From contig NC_092570.1 of the NCBI RefSeq assembly GCF_037975245.1, positions 13,847,001 to 13,911,000 of the forward strand: DNA of 64,000 nucleotides, written 5' to 3'. Positions 37,290 to 57,255 of this stretch are shown one piece after another (within the stretch, counting starts at the first letter, position 1; the number at the start of each line of letters is the position of its first letter). The notes beneath the pieces are model-generated. The model saw only the letters and a list, made by a program, of their open reading frames with translations. It had not been told where the DNA came from and made no database searches. The position numbers and the translations under genes are program-made. This DNA comes from Apostichopus japonicus. Taxonomy: Eukaryota; Echinodermata; Holothuroidea; Aspidochirotida; Stichopodidae.

Positions 37290-37520
37290 CTTCATGATGA
37301 TAAATAATAATGAATAGTAAATAATCCTAATCAATAATCATGAATAATAAATAATTCCTAATAAATAGTCATGAATAATAAATAATCATGAATAATATAA
37401 ATAATCATGAATAATCTATGATCATAATAAATACACATGAATAATATATGATCATAATAAATACTCATGAATAATATAAATAATCATGAATAATAAATAC
37501 ACACATTAAATCATCATGAA
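37290..37520. repeat. AATAATCATGAATAATA short-unit repeat
   Basis: Irregular repeats of ATAAATAATCATGAATAATA and ATGATCATAATAAATAC. Confidence 0.85.
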
Positions 37521-37524
37521 AAGA

Positions 37525-39122
37525 TTTATTCTTCTTTTTTTTCTTTTTTTTTGCATTAATATGATCTAATGTGGTTTGTATGAACAGTTCATGAAAACAG
37601 ACTCTCCAATTCCTTAAATTTTCTCCAAAGGAGAGAGTTTCAATTTTTAAATAACTCTAAAATGAGGAAAGTGGTTTTCTCAAAGAAAATACAGGTTACA
37701 TCAAATTTGGGAATCAATGGATTGCTTTACATTTGAATTAATTTGGAGACGAAAATAATCTATATAGTTTGAACAAAATTTTACTGAATGATTTCTGTTT
37801 TATATATTTTCTATAATCTTTTCCGTGCAATTAGGGAATCGAACTAGATTTTTCTCAAAGATGATTTGAGGGAAATTTTTTTCGTGTCAGTCCGAGTGAA
37901 TGTTAATTAACTGTACTATTCGGTTACAACTGGGTTAATCAGTGGTTGTTAAAACGTTTATGAAACCGACTTCATCAGATTCTTCTCCGTCTGTTGGTCT
38001 GTTTCATTGCTTACCATAATTGGCGTAACCCCTGATGAGTGGCAAGGCAGGGGCATAGAGCCCTCTCAGTGCAGACAACCCCCCACCCACCCGCACCCCA
38101 TGACACACGTGACTCGCCAATGAAAATGAAATTTCCAAATGGACGATTTCTCCATTAAGCTTAGAATTACTTGAACAAAGAGTTTTAGAAGGATATCCCT
38201 AATTCCCTTCCCCCCCCCACCCCTTCCCCCACCTTCCTCCTCGTGGGGAAGACTACCACTGTTTTCATTTAAATAAATCAAAACATTATTTTTTATTCAC
38301 CTTGCCAAATGTTACCTAGTGCCCACCAACAACAGATGTGTGTCTGTGTGCGACCATATGGCAGGGTATTATCGATAACTATATATAGACAAAAATCGTT
38401 AAACAGGAAATCCCTCTTGCTCCGATATAACGAGGCTCTATAGGCCTTATATGTACATCTACAGCTGTGTTATAGGCTATGGTGTACATGTGTATGGAAA
38501 ACCAAATACATCAGTAGACACACTCATCCGACCTGTACAATAACAGCTAGCACAAAACCAGACATATGCCTAAAGAAAAGAAACGGACACAGAATTCTAT
38601 GTAAATATATGCATTACAACTCAACATAGTAAAAGCGATAATAAAAGCGAAGGTTGTAACCAACATTTATTATACTCACCTAGATAAAAAAAAAAAAAAA
38701 AAAAAAATATCATTAAAAAATTTTAAAAAATTAAAAAAAAAAAAAAAAATTAAAAAACACAAGCGTTTTCTTCTTACTAAATTATTCAAATATTCCCACT
38801 AGTGCAATTTATATTCTTCATTCCATTTTCGACCCTTTTCTTTTTTAAATATGGAAAGGTTATATATTTCAACTACTTTTATTAAGACTAAAATGATGAC
38901 ATTGATCGTTTTGGTCTATTGTTGAAATAAAAGAGTTAAGATTTAACGACATTGTTCTGAGAAGCATAATTAAAGGGGCAGTATATTGGACATAGACATA
39001 TATATAAGCAGAATGGCGTAAATGAACCGTCAAAGTATGTAACATATAAAAGAATCAGAATTGAAGAGGGATTAAAAAAAACTTTTTTTCATTGCAATTA
39101 CGAATATATTAGGTGAAATCGT
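37525..39122. other. Intergenic, no gene recognised
   Basis: Contains a C-rich patch at 38200-38240 and a poly-A region at 38685-38755. A minus-strand phrase near 37960 (CTGATGAAGTCGGTTTCAT) resembles Penelope tails but does not form a convincing ribozyme. Confidence 0.4.
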
Positions 39123-39127
39123 TTTAA

Positions 39128-39530
39128 GGCCCGGTCACACTATACCGATTTTTTATCGGAATACAATCCGATTTTCCCGGAGGAATCGAAACTGCCAATT
39201 TTTCGTTCGGGTCTTCCAGCCACAGTGATAAAGGACCTGATTTGCTATCTGTTGAGCCATTCCGATGTGGAATAGCCCTCTCCTAACTTTTGATATTGAC
39301 TCCGTTTCCTTTTATCGGATAGCTATCCGATTTCTCTTACGATTTTTATCGTTTTTCGATGTGACGTCACTTCAGAATGTAGTTCGTTCCAGAACCCCTC
39401 AGATTTGGAGTAGGTATTCGAATATTCAACTGCGTTCATTACATTCACTACCACAAACCTCACTGTTCGGCCTAAAATCGGATAAATCGGACCGTATTCC
39501 GATAAAATATCGCTGTAGTGTGACCGGGCC
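39128..39530. mobile_element. MITE with GGCCCGGTCACAC terminal repeats and TTTAA duplication
   Basis: The left end GGCCCGGTCACACTATACCG and the right end CTGTAGTGTGACCGGGCC are inverted repeats. Sub-terminal TATCGGAATAC/GTATTCCGATA pair as well. TTTAA flanks both sides (39123-39127 and 39531-39535). Confidence 0.83.
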
Positions 39531-39535
39531 TTTAA

Positions 39536-42159
39536 GGCTTTAAACCTTTAGGGCTATTTTAGGTTGTTCTTTTTTTTTGGGGGGGGGGGGGGAGTTTTTG
39601 CAAACTTATAAAACACGTTTTAAAGAGATATGGCTAGAATACTGTAAGAAGGTCGAGAAGGAAATAAGAGGGAGAACGTGGAAGGGATGTTGCTGTAGGG
39701 GGGGTGGGGGTTGGCAGGGAAGAACAGGGCAGGTTACGGGTGTGAAAGGGCCCGGTGGGGGTGTGGGGGGGGGGAATTGACACATAAGTTAGTCATGTAA
39801 ACATCACGGTAAATGAATAGTTTTTTCAAGTGAATTTCATCGCATTTTATTGATCTGATTCCCTTGCCAACCATCACCACCCCCCCCCCCTCCACCACCA
39901 CCACCACTTAACAAAGAAAGATTTGATGTCACAGCTTATTACCAGGTTGAACTTGAGTAAAGGGTATCTTTATCTAAATATTGCAGACAAACAGTGAGAA
40001 ATGTAACCTAATACACTTCACAGGTACTTCGATACGATCAGGTTTTACGTGGTAACGTTTCGAATAACAGTGTCAGCGTGGTACCGGGGGGGGGGGGGTT
40101 GGTGGGGAGTGGAGAGACTGGTGGAGGATCAGGTGGGGGCAGGGGGGGTTGTTTTTCCTTCAATTTTTAATGCACGAATAATTTCTAGTGCAAAGGCTTC
40201 GCCCGCCTCCATACAACACTGACCCCATCATATTAGCCTATGGCATTTCATAAGTAGTTCGTCAATACTATGCCAATAAGGGCCTCAGTTAAAAATCTCC
40301 AAGAGTGTCAGACCAAGTAGATTTGTACGGATACAATTATGAGAATTTTCGTTTGCCCCATATATAACTTTAAAAAAACACTTAGTCCTATACTTGTACT
40401 AAAGCAGTGGTGTGTTGTGTGTTTATAATACCTATTCAGTTTTGGTGGTATCATTAATGTTATCTATGTTCTTCATGTGTTATGTTAGTTAGGTTCCCCT
40501 TCCACCTACTACACGCAATTCACCGTCCTTAATACTTTAGGGTTAGTCACCCTTACTTATTACATATATAAGGTCATCGCTATATAAGGTCGTTTCTATA
40601 TGTGATATATGTGCTCATGCATGTATGTTTGTATATCGTCACACATGTTTATTCACTCGCAAACCCATTACTGTACGGACTTCCTGCACGGTAGCAGACC
40701 ATTGTGCAATGGACGGTGTTTTCCTTGTTACTACTTTCAGATAATTAAAGGAGATTTGGGGGTTAATAAAATATGACCAAAAAAGAAAAGAAAAAAAGAA
40801 GTACTATAACAGTGAAATCGTGCTTATATAAGATGCTATCAATATTAATATATGGAACAGTTATATTTTCAAGCAAATACATCGTAATCAAACAAACTTT
40901 TCTATCTATCTATCTATCTATACATTATATGTATTTTTGTGTATATGCGTGTGTATATGTCTGTATATGTGTGTATTGTCCCTCCGGTCGTATCCCAAGT
41001 ATTGTTGCCTTGAGTTTGTCCAAACCGACCTACCCTCCATTGACTGCGTAGTGTACATGGGTGTTGGGTGGGGAATAAGAAGCAGTGGGAACAGGGGGGG
41101 GGGGTGTCATTAATTTTTGGCATGAGAGTCCTGTGTTTTGATTTACGAGAACGTGAAGCTATATGGACTGTTTTCGATGGATAGGTCTTTTGTTGCCATA
41201 CATGTACGTTGTGCCATGAATTTCCGTTTTATTTTTTACTCTTTTGCACCCCTTTAATGTGTTGTAATTAGCGCTACCAAAAATGAAACTGTGACTGGAT
41301 GTGCGTGATCTCACCTTGCCAAGGCAAAGTACACTGCACAATTGTTGCAAAGTATAAGTATGTTTATAGTGATCTTCTCGTCTTTGCTTATTATTTTATG
41401 GTAACTATACCTCGTTAATTTAGCTTAGTCAAGTTCCTTGTTCTGTGCAAAAAAATCGTACCAAGACGATCATTTCGGAAATATTTGATTTGGTTGGTTT
41501 TTCATAGAGAAAAATATATTTTCATGTTTCATGGTTTGTGAATGTCAGTTCGCGGATAAAGTTTGAAACAAAAGATTTTTCAAATTTTGCTATTTGTTCA
41601 TGTTTACATACGTGGAAGGATATCTTTTCAATTAATGTGAATTTTCCATGGATTATGAATTTAAATATTTTATCATGTGACTCATTGTGAGATACGATAC
41701 CATTCATATTAAAGCTAAATATCAGCAGCGATACTCGGAATAAATCGTCTTATCTTTTCACTTATGTGACTCAGAACTTCCAGATGAAGAGGAGAAAAAA
41801 TTCCACGGTCATATTGTCATATATATATCCAGACTTCTGTGAATGATTATGTAGATATTTATCATGTGATCATCTTCTTACACAAGACTTGAATAACTAT
41901 CATGTGAAATATGGAGCTTTGACCTGGTAGATGTTATTCGTTTACTTTATACTTTTACATCACTACTTTGATTTTATTTCTACTCCATTTTCCACAGAGA
42001 TGCGGATTCAGATTCGAAGATTAAGAAGTCTGGAATTCTCTACGATTAAAGTTTTAAGTCAATCTGGGATATTCTCTTGGACATTTGCATATACATGAGA
42101 GGATGCTATCATTTAACCTAATGTTGTGACCTTATTTCACTCATGCATAGCGCACCGTT
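39536..42159. other. Upstream region of the Ig-domain gene
   Basis: G-rich runs lie at 39580-39592, 39763-39776, 40086-40098 and 41094-41104. A possible non-coding 5' exon could follow the acceptor-like TCCATTTTCCACAG near 41997. No coding segment seen. Confidence 0.4.
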
Positions 42160-49600
<7,441 letters not shown>

Positions 49601-49718
49601 TAAAATATTTCAAATTTAGCGATTTTTCTTTTCACTTTGATATAGTTTTTGAAAGTTCCTGTTCGGTTCGAATGCAGAAATAATACACATATTTCGTGCA
49701 AGACTGATATTCTGTTTT

Positions 49719-49724
49719 AATAAA
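49719..49724 (+). promoter_or_regulatory. Polyadenylation signal AATAAA of the Ig-domain gene
   Basis: Canonical hexamer 119 bases after the stop codon. Confidence 0.6.
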
Positions 49725-50525
49725 AGTACCTTTTTGATATTCATTAGTTTCCTAAATAATAATAGGATTGTTTATTAATGATGTAAAGTGACGTAACAAA
49801 GATCTATTATGAAACAACCAAACGACAATATACATTAAGTTGTACTTTGCGTATGGCCATGAATTAGCTGAAATCTGATCAAGTCAATGGTGTGACCATA
49901 TAGGCCGGTGTGACCTCTTGGTGTCAATGAATAAAACAAACAAAAACTTTGACCCTGCACCAATAGAATGAATACAAATTTGACCGAAATCAGAAGATTT
50001 TATTCATTTTCTTCGTTTATGTAAGTACTACTGCATGGGTATAGTTCTGTCCCGATACCTATCAACAAAGCAGAAATTCAAACGTAATCCTCTCCTCACC
50101 AGAATAAAATCTGAGATTTCCATATCTGGCAGTCTGGGTGTGTAGAGGTATACCAAATATACAATCTCACCCAATCCCAAAACCAAAGTTGAGCTTGGCT
50201 GCTATGTGAACTCTCCTTTGGGGGGGGGGGGGACACTTGCTACTGCCACACCAGGGTCAGGTTTCTCCTTGCTACGCCTCTGGATCAAGTCGTGTCAAAT
50301 TCACATATTATTAATTCATACCCATCCATCATGAATGAAATCTATGGGTGGTTTCAAACACTTCTTGGCAAACCATTATACTATAGAGTGTCGTTATTAG
50401 TTTATTCTGTGTGTATATTTTACTTCAGCTAAACTGAATCAGTCATGATCGTCGCTTGCCATTTCATATGTGTGTATATGTTACTAAATAGATCTATAGG
50501 GAGATAAATACATAGTCATAAAGAC
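49725..50525. other. Intergenic, no feature recognised
   Basis: Contains a poly-G run at 50220-50232. Confidence 0.4.
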
Positions 50526-50714
50526 TCAATCATATTTGTACTTGAATTTCTTGTTTATTAGAGTTCTATTGTAGCCATATATATTTGCAATGGATTTCCA
50601 TGCGGTTCTAATAGCCTGCCGATCGTAGGCCAGATCCGACAGATGAAAGTTTTCAATGCGGTCCGTGAAAACAAAAATGGCCCCCACAGTCTTCCAATAA
50701 TCGGGTATGCGGAC
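50526..50714 (-). CDS. Orphan terminal exon or coding remnant, 62 residues
   Basis: The minus frame from GTC (50714) to TGA (50528-50526) reads RIPDYWKTVGAIFVFTDRIE then NFHLSDLAYDRQAIRTAWKS and ends KKFKYKYD. Composition is typical of globular protein (three Trp/Tyr-rich blocks, no low complexity). An acceptor-like TTGTTCCTTTAAAG precedes it. No ATG start and no partner exon was found. Family not recognised. Confidence 0.45.
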   Translation of the reverse strand, partial: VRIPDYWKTVGAIFVFTDRIENFHLSDLAYDRQAIRTAWKSIANIYGYNRTLINKKFKYKYD

Positions 50715-52399
50715 CTTTAAAGGAACAATCTAGATGTGTTTGATATTTATGGAGGCAATCGGAAAAATACAAAATAATATTTTACCAAAATGATCTGCAA
50801 ATATCTGATTTAGAGGATTAGAGAAAAGTAAATTTAAAACTAAACAACGAGCCACAAATAGTTTAAAGGCTACGATTTATGGATGTGACGTCACGGAGTC
50901 AGCTTGTCCATGCAAATCACCCATAACATTTTCTAATGCCTCTGTCCTTTATTTAACCTACGATACAGTATAACAATATATCGGACCATTTACCCACAGC
51001 AAATACTGTAGTGTTACTAAATATATAGTATTGCCTGAAGCAAGTGGAATTATAATTATAACTAACGGAAGAGAACTTATCGGTGACTGAATAAAAAGCC
51101 ATTAAATAAATCCATATAGGATTCAGAAGTTCACCCATATTTACCTTCGAGTCATTTAATCCTAATCTGTAAATAAGTCAACTTTCTGCATAAAAGTGGT
51201 ATATATCAAAAACGCTACAGGTTTTAATCAGTGTAAAGAATTTGGAATGCCAAAAACTACTTTGTGATTGTTTTGAAGTCTTATTTCAACATTCACCAAA
51301 CTGCATATGGTTTTGAAAATAAGGCACTGTCTATATCTGTATAGAGTCCGCTCTGTGCATTGGGTAGACGTGGTCCGCTTATGTTGGATATTATGGACTA
51401 TTATTGTAAAACATTCGGCTTGAACAACCATGCTAGTGGTTCAATCTAGGTATTTTGAACTTTGAAATGTGTCTTAAGTCCCTTTGTTGCTCCTACTATT
51501 TGTTTTCTCTGTCCCTCGCAGAGAATTGATTAAGAATCACCCCCCCCACCCAACCCCCCCCCCCCCCCGCTCTTCCGAATACTATACAAATTGAGAAATC
51601 AAAATTATTCCACTAATATAGTAAACACTTCTTGTGGTTTATTACTGTTATAATGTATATACTCTCTATCTGTTGTAGTGGTAACGTATTGGGAAGGTTT
51701 TTACAGATTCCCAAATTCTAAAACATGCGTTTCACTGAGCTTGTGTGTCTGTGTGAACTATAACCAACTGTCATCTTCAAATCGAAAAACAACGCTATTA
51801 ACTTCCTTCACTCTTCAGTTTCAAAACGTTTGTAAATGAAACAATTGCTTTCACTTTTCCTTCAATGTCTGACAGGCAAAACATCTCCAGGATTCTCAGA
51901 ATAAACGCCTTAAAGAGAGATAATATTTTTGTTTAGGTCATATTTCGCAATTATCACACTGTACACGTGATGATTATATATGTAAATGAGTACACACAGT
52001 AAAATAAAAATGAAAGGAAAACCTAACTGACAGCATCAAACCTTTCGGAGGTTTCTCCTTTTGTCTCTCCGCCTCCCCCCCCCCTTCCTTCACAAATTTC
52101 GACTCCCCTTCCCTTCTGTTAGGAAAATAAATTTCGGCACTTTCAAGTTCACACACCATTTACCCGTACCCTCTTCCCACATGCACGCACCTTCTCTCCA
52201 CACACATGCACGTCCATAATCCATGTCTCCAAACGCGCGCACTCACTCTCACAACCAGTACACACCCATTATTTTCCCTCCACACGCAAATTCACATTGT
52301 GTGAGGACGTGGTGACTCTTTAGAAATCACATCCTCGGACCTGGAATTCATTTGTTCAAGTCAGAATACAAAACAAACGCACTCATACACACGCTGACA

Positions 52400-52402
<3 letters not shown>
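50715..52402. other. Intergenic, no gene recognised
   Basis: AT-rich, with C-runs at 51540-51570 and 52074-52084. Confidence 0.4.
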
Positions 52403-52444
<42 letters not shown>

Positions 52445-52453
52445 GTATATATG

Positions 52454-52488
<35 letters not shown>

Positions 52489-52499
52489 GTATATATATT

Positions 52500-52534
<35 letters not shown>

Positions 52535-52591
52535 ATACATATATACATATAGATATATATGTACATATAAATATATATATATTTATATGTA

Positions 52592-52638
<47 letters not shown>

Positions 52639-52642
52639 GTAG

Positions 52643-52672
<30 letters not shown>
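52403..52672. repeat. Compound (TA)n / TATG / TATT microsatellite
   Basis: About 270 bp of TA with regular ATGTATATAT and ATTTATATAT interruptions. Phrases recur about every 130 bp, so the array was partly duplicated. Confidence 0.95.
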
Positions 52673-52673
<1 letters not shown>

Positions 52674-53206
52674 CAATTGATATTTTGACATTTTGTATTC
52701 ATGACATTTGCGTTTCACCTCGGTTCGATAAAGTCAAATCGCAATATTGGCAATGAACCTTATACATATAGTTCTATGTTACACGTGTAGGAGTATCGCA
52801 TTGAATAAGTGTCAAGCATTTCGTAAATGACCCTTGAAATTGCTAGAATTTAACTGACATTTCCATAGTGCCAAGAAAACAAACAACAAAAACAGAATGG
52901 TTTACTTTTTGTTATTCACACACGATTTGTTAATTTAAGCAATTCTAAAAAGAAGGGCAAAAAAAAAAACTTAGAAAAAGAAAAAATTCCAAGGTAAAAG
53001 TGACGAGAAGGTTACCGATATATAGACTCCGTTCTCTTTCATACTAACGTACACTTTTAGCAATATGGAAAGGAGGTATCCTTGCTGTATACAACCAGGG
53101 TAGGCCTATATTAGGGCTTGAATAATATATACTCCTAGACACTTAAACTTGCATATCTTTTAATCAAGTTTAAGTTTACGTGTTCTTAATTATATTTGAT
53201 TTTCAG

Positions 53207-53331
53207 CGAAGAAGAAGATAAACACATGAAATGTCGGTATCGTACTGACGTTGAATTTTCTGACCATGTTTTGATCGAAATTCCGTCCGAACAAAACAGT
53301 TTCCTAAAAGCTTCAAGGCTGTCGTTGGACG
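53207..53331 (+). CDS. Candidate internal exon, family unknown
   Basis: Acceptor ATTTGATTTTCAG and donor G|GTGGGT enclose 125 bp. The one open frame reads EEEDKHMKCRYRTDVEFSDH then VLIEIPSEQNSFLKASRLSL. Entry and exit phases are one base each. No partner exon is assured. Confidence 0.45.
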
Positions 53332-54161
53332 GTGGGTATGTTAATGAGCTTAGTTGCATAACTTGTTTTAAGAGGGGTTACGCAATCTTACTGTAAAAGC
53401 TTTGAATTCATCCTGTATCGGCGACCGTGAGCCGGCGGAACAGAGAACGTGTTCCCCAGTTTTGCGAGGAAACCTTAAAAGTGCTCCTTTCCATAAAGTA
53501 GAACTGTCCCCTGTGTAAATGCAAAGTAAAGTTTGTACCATTTTTCATTACCGAGTGTCCATCTATCGTTAATTTTTGAGCTGATTTTGTCCTTTGACCT
53601 CCCGCTCAAATCAAAGACAATTGTCTCTCTGCCCCTCGAAGTTTGTGTGCTATCCATATCCTACCCCCATCGTACCCCCTTCCTACCCCACCCTACCCCA
53701 TACTACCCCAACCTCACCCGTCTCCCACTCCTTCCGCCTGTTCTGATGGTATCTTTAAATACTGCGCAATTATATGTATCCACCTGAATTGTGTAGGCCT
53801 ATGGAATTATAGCCTTCTGCAACCAAAAATTACCATTTATTGGTAACCATTAAAACGGCATGGTTTCCAAGGTTACATTAAAATGAGTCAGCCATCTACC
53901 GAACTTCAAAATGTGTTCAAAATATTCCCAAGACCGGAGGGGGAAAGGCGGTTTGTCGAAAACCTCAAAAGCTATCTCTTTGTGAGGTAAAGTTTGAGGT
54001 GATTTAGCCACCTCAAACTATCAAATTAATGTGCATCTTTCCTTCAAAGTTTGTGCTCAGCAATTTCCTTCCTTTGCATGTTTGAGGAATAAAATCTTCA
54101 CATTTCTCACGAATCGAAACCCATACAGTACGGAGTTTAAACTTTGACAGTATCAACCATA
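53332..54161. other. Unassigned
   Basis: No gene recognised; a TACCCCA-rich patch lies at 53664-53720. Confidence 0.4.
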
Positions 54162-54312
54162 GCATTGTTCGATACAGTTGGCAATAGCCTATATTGGAAT
54201 GACCACATTCCTCACCGGTTTCGAACCTCTGGGCAGGTAAGCAGTGTCCATGGTCTATAGTTGGTTTGGGTTTTCGCGTACAAAGCAGGAGGCCCAGGCT
54301 CGAATCTTTTTT
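54162..54312 (+). repeat. tRNA-derived SINE, old diverged copy
   Basis: Shares GTTCGATACAG, CACCGGTTTCGAACCTCTGG, GTCCATGGTCTATAGT and GGAGGCCCAGGCTCGAATC with the copies at 14315 and 42560, but with many substitutions. Confidence 0.7.
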
Positions 54313-55434
54313 CTCTCTGCTCTAGATTATCCAACTCATTTCAATTTGAGTTTCGATTTGTTTGTTTTCAGCATCATTTATATAAAATAAGCTTATTAAG
54401 GGAGTATCTCATAGTGCATACCGTATGATACCCCCCCCCCCCCAAAAAAAAAAACGCCATGCATCCGGAATAGAAATATATCCAATAGTTGTTTTGCATT
54501 ATCTTTACGAGGTTTTATCCGCCCCGGATTGCAGGCAAAATTACCCAAAAAAATATACTACATAAAACCGTCAATCCTCCCCTAAAGGCAAAAACTTATG
54601 AGCAATTTACAATCCTTCGGTTTGGTTGTCATGGTAACGTGATGTACACGTTTCTTCAGCCTGTCATGCCTATGCATATATTTAGTATATATAGCGACAC
54701 ATAAATGTACTTACACACTCTATCATGGGTTTATATTATAAATGCCGCCAGCCGTCGCGTGAGACTGCAATCAGCCGAATCTCACCTGATAAAATATTTA
54801 TTAATGACTGTCGCCCTCATTCAGATTTATTTTAGCGGCGTGAAACACGCGCGACTAATCGAAAGCTTAAAAGTGCTTTTGCGTTATCAAACGTCTTCAA
54901 GTGATGATAGTTAACTTTTTCAGGTCATATTTAAGAAAATGATAATAGCTAAAGTATTTCTCCAAATGGGGCCATTTTGACTTCAAATATCATCAGATAT
55001 AGGGCTCCACATCAGCCGATAATTAGTTAATTGCTCTTTCAAACTGAGATATATATATTTAAGCCCTCGATGCTGCATCCAAGTTTTAACAATTCAATTA
55101 GTGTAATAGTGGAGTCCTTTCCTGTGAGTTTACACGCTCCTCCCCCACCCGCTTTTTTTTATTCAAGATTTTGCTGTTTTGAGGGTGATAGTAAAGTATT
55201 TGGTGAACTTTGAACCTAGTTGACGATTATATGATTTTTCTAACAAACTGATTATATTTAAGTATTTGATGTTGCTCTGTTGTCATTTAAAGAAGCATCT
55301 CCTTTTATCTGAAATGTCAAAGGTCATTGCAATAAACAACTTCCGCAAACAGTTAAAGGAATAACGAAGGCAGGGATCAAAGACAATTTATATTATTCAG
55401 TAACCTAAAAACTATCTAATATTCGATTTTTAAG
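54313..55434. other. Unassigned
   Basis: A poly-C/poly-A junction lies at 54430-54455. No coding exon recognised. Confidence 0.4.
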
Positions 55435-55665
55435 TTAACCGCTTCCTGCTGGACTGAATACGCTCGCTTTGAAAATTGGCTCCCATGGCATAACCACAAT
55501 ACACAGTAAGCCGCCATTGATTATGTAATACGCCTGAAATTCCATCTTGATGACGTCAGGGAGGAACAACTCTCGTAACAAGTCTTTTACCGTGTGGTAG
55601 ACTCCCCGTGGAAAATATTCAGCTGTTGTTGCTAGGGCTAGAACTTTAGAAGGCCTTGCAACTTC
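55435..55665 (-). pseudogene. Coding remnant or exon, 76 residues, with inverted partial copy at 56304
   Basis: The minus frame opens after the acceptor-like GGGCTTATAG and reads EVARPSKVLALATTAEYFPR, then GVYHTVKDLLRELFLPDVIK and MEFQAYYIINGGLLCIVVMP, to a TAA at 55437-55435. It has normal amino-acid balance and no stop. It lacks an ATG at its start. The family is not recognised. Part of it reappears in opposite orientation at 56304-56390. Confidence 0.45.
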
Positions 55666-55877
55666 CTATAAGCCCAACGCAGTTTGAAATATTAATGAGG
55701 CTCTTGAAAGTCTTAGTTACGAAAAAAATCAAGAGTTCTCATTTCTTAAAACTGTAGTTAAAAAGAATGCCTAGGCTACGCTAAACAAGCACACTGAAGC
55801 TAGGCCTAGGCTACGCTAACAATGTAGGCTGACTGTAACGTTAAGCATACAGCATGACTTGTCAGACTTAGGCTTAC

Positions 55878-56065
55878 TTCAAATCCAATTCAAATGGAAT
55901 GTTCCTTGTGTGGTCACGGATGTCGCTCCTCATCACTAAGGTAGCTTTTAGTACCGCTTTATTTTGGCAAACGGTTTCAAAGTCTGTATTGATTGTTAAA
56001 CAGCCTTCTGGGGATGAAAAAAGCTTCGCAAAATTATCCACTTCCAGGCAACAAACATCCTCCAC
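55878..56065 (-). CDS. Exon encoding P2X7-type cysteine-rich (zinc-binding) domain fragment
   Basis: Acceptor CCTAAACGCAG and donor GAA|GTAAGC enclose 188 bp. The frame reads VEDVCCLEVDNFAKLF ... CLTINTDFETVCQNKAVLKA. The CC-x-E, C(L/I)T and F-x-x-VC-x-N-x-x-VL pattern is that of the cytoplasmic cysteine-rich domain of P2X7 receptors, which in marine invertebrates also occurs in many non-channel proteins. The second half of the domain (the YRQF-W-R-IPSC part) was not found downstream, so the gene is incomplete or broken here. Confidence 0.6.
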
Positions 56066-56303
56066 CTGCGTTTAGGCGTTATATCGCAGTTGTCATACGA
56101 TCATCTTCTTCCATGTTTTAATCTTACTTTTTCCCTTGCCTGTAATTCCTCTGCTGTTAATATCGGATCAAAACCATAAGGCCGCCGCCCTATCATTGAA
56201 CCTTCTTTGATTCTTTCGTTTTTTTTGAGAAAAATCAAATGAAATTGTTGTTTACTGACTGTGCTTTAGTACAGCACTTGTATACGGCTACTGATCGATT
56301 GAT

Positions 56304-56390
56304 TTGTTCCTCCCTTACGTCATCAAGAAGGAATTTGAGGCGTATTACGTAATCAATGACGACTTACTGTGCATTATGGTGAGGCCTTAG
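56304..56390 (+). pseudogene. Inverted partial copy of the 55435-55665 coding stretch
   Basis: The plus frame reads FLPYVIKKEFEAYYVINDDL then LCIMVRP and stops at TAG. It is similar at both DNA and protein level to the minus-strand FLPDVIKMEFQAYYIINGGL. It has a stop just upstream (TGA), so it is a fragment. Confidence 0.55.
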
Positions 56391-57165
56391 GAGGGGACAA
56401 TAGAAGAGATTTAAGCCTTGAAAAGTACCATTTATCCCTTAATGATCAAAGCTATACAGAATGAAATGTTTCCCGTAATGAAGTGTTCCCGAAGTTATGA
56501 GGGCGGTATTGAAGAACTTGGCAATCGTAGACTTCGGATGTGTGACCTGATTATTTCACTTTGGCTTCGGCCTTGAGTACAACATTTCTGTAAGCTGCCG
56601 AGTTGATCGAATCTAACCGTAATAGTAATTACCGTCTTTGCGATCCGCGTTATAGTCATTGCCGACTTTGCAATCTGCGGTGCCCTAATAATTTTGCAAG
56701 GTCGGTAAGAGTCTCCATAGTTTTCCCTTTTGGGAAACCAAAACTGGAGATCTAGTTGGGTATTTCCTTTAAATTAAAACTTACGATTCTGTGATTTATC
56801 TTTATAATCATGATTTAAAAAAAAAAACGACGGTTTATATATATTTAATAACTATCTAAAGATTTACTCACTAAAAAAAATACATTTACAAAATTCCTGA
56901 TTTTGTAGTCAGCGTGTATACATTTATCTCACGTTTCTTATACATTTGTTTTCCATTTTTTTCTGTTATAGTCAACTTCTTCCTCTATTTATTTATTTAT
57001 TAACTCTTTTGTTTGTATTAATTAAATGGAGCTCAAAGGGACTGAGGTTTTGTCTAACTTCAATAGAGCTTTTAAGCTTTTGTTAAGAAATTAAACAAGC
57101 AAAACGTAGTTTTGAAAAGAAAGGAATCTTGAAATGAACTGATAATGGTTTCTAATCAGCGGACT
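56391..57165. other. Unassigned
   Basis: AT-rich; no gene recognised. Confidence 0.4.
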
Positions 57166-57169
57166 GATA

Positions 57170-57255
57170 CCGCGCCCCTCCGCGCCCCCGCCCCACGCCG
57201 CCCCACGCCGCCCCACGCCGCCCCACGCCGCCCCACCCCGCCCCACCCCGCCCAT
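57170..57255. repeat. GC-rich GCCGCCCCAC decamer repeat
   Basis: About seven units of CGCCCCAC(G/C)C. The minus strand carries runs of GGGG at regular spacing and could form G-quadruplexes. Confidence 0.9.

Noticed and set aside
37940-37985. Hammerhead ribozyme on the minus strand (CTGATGAAGTCGG...)
   Set aside because: CTGATGA is present, but stem II does not close before a GAAA and no cleavage triplet fits.
38033-38065. Hammerhead core CTGATGAG on the plus strand
   Set aside because: No GAAA with a closing stem follows; chance match.
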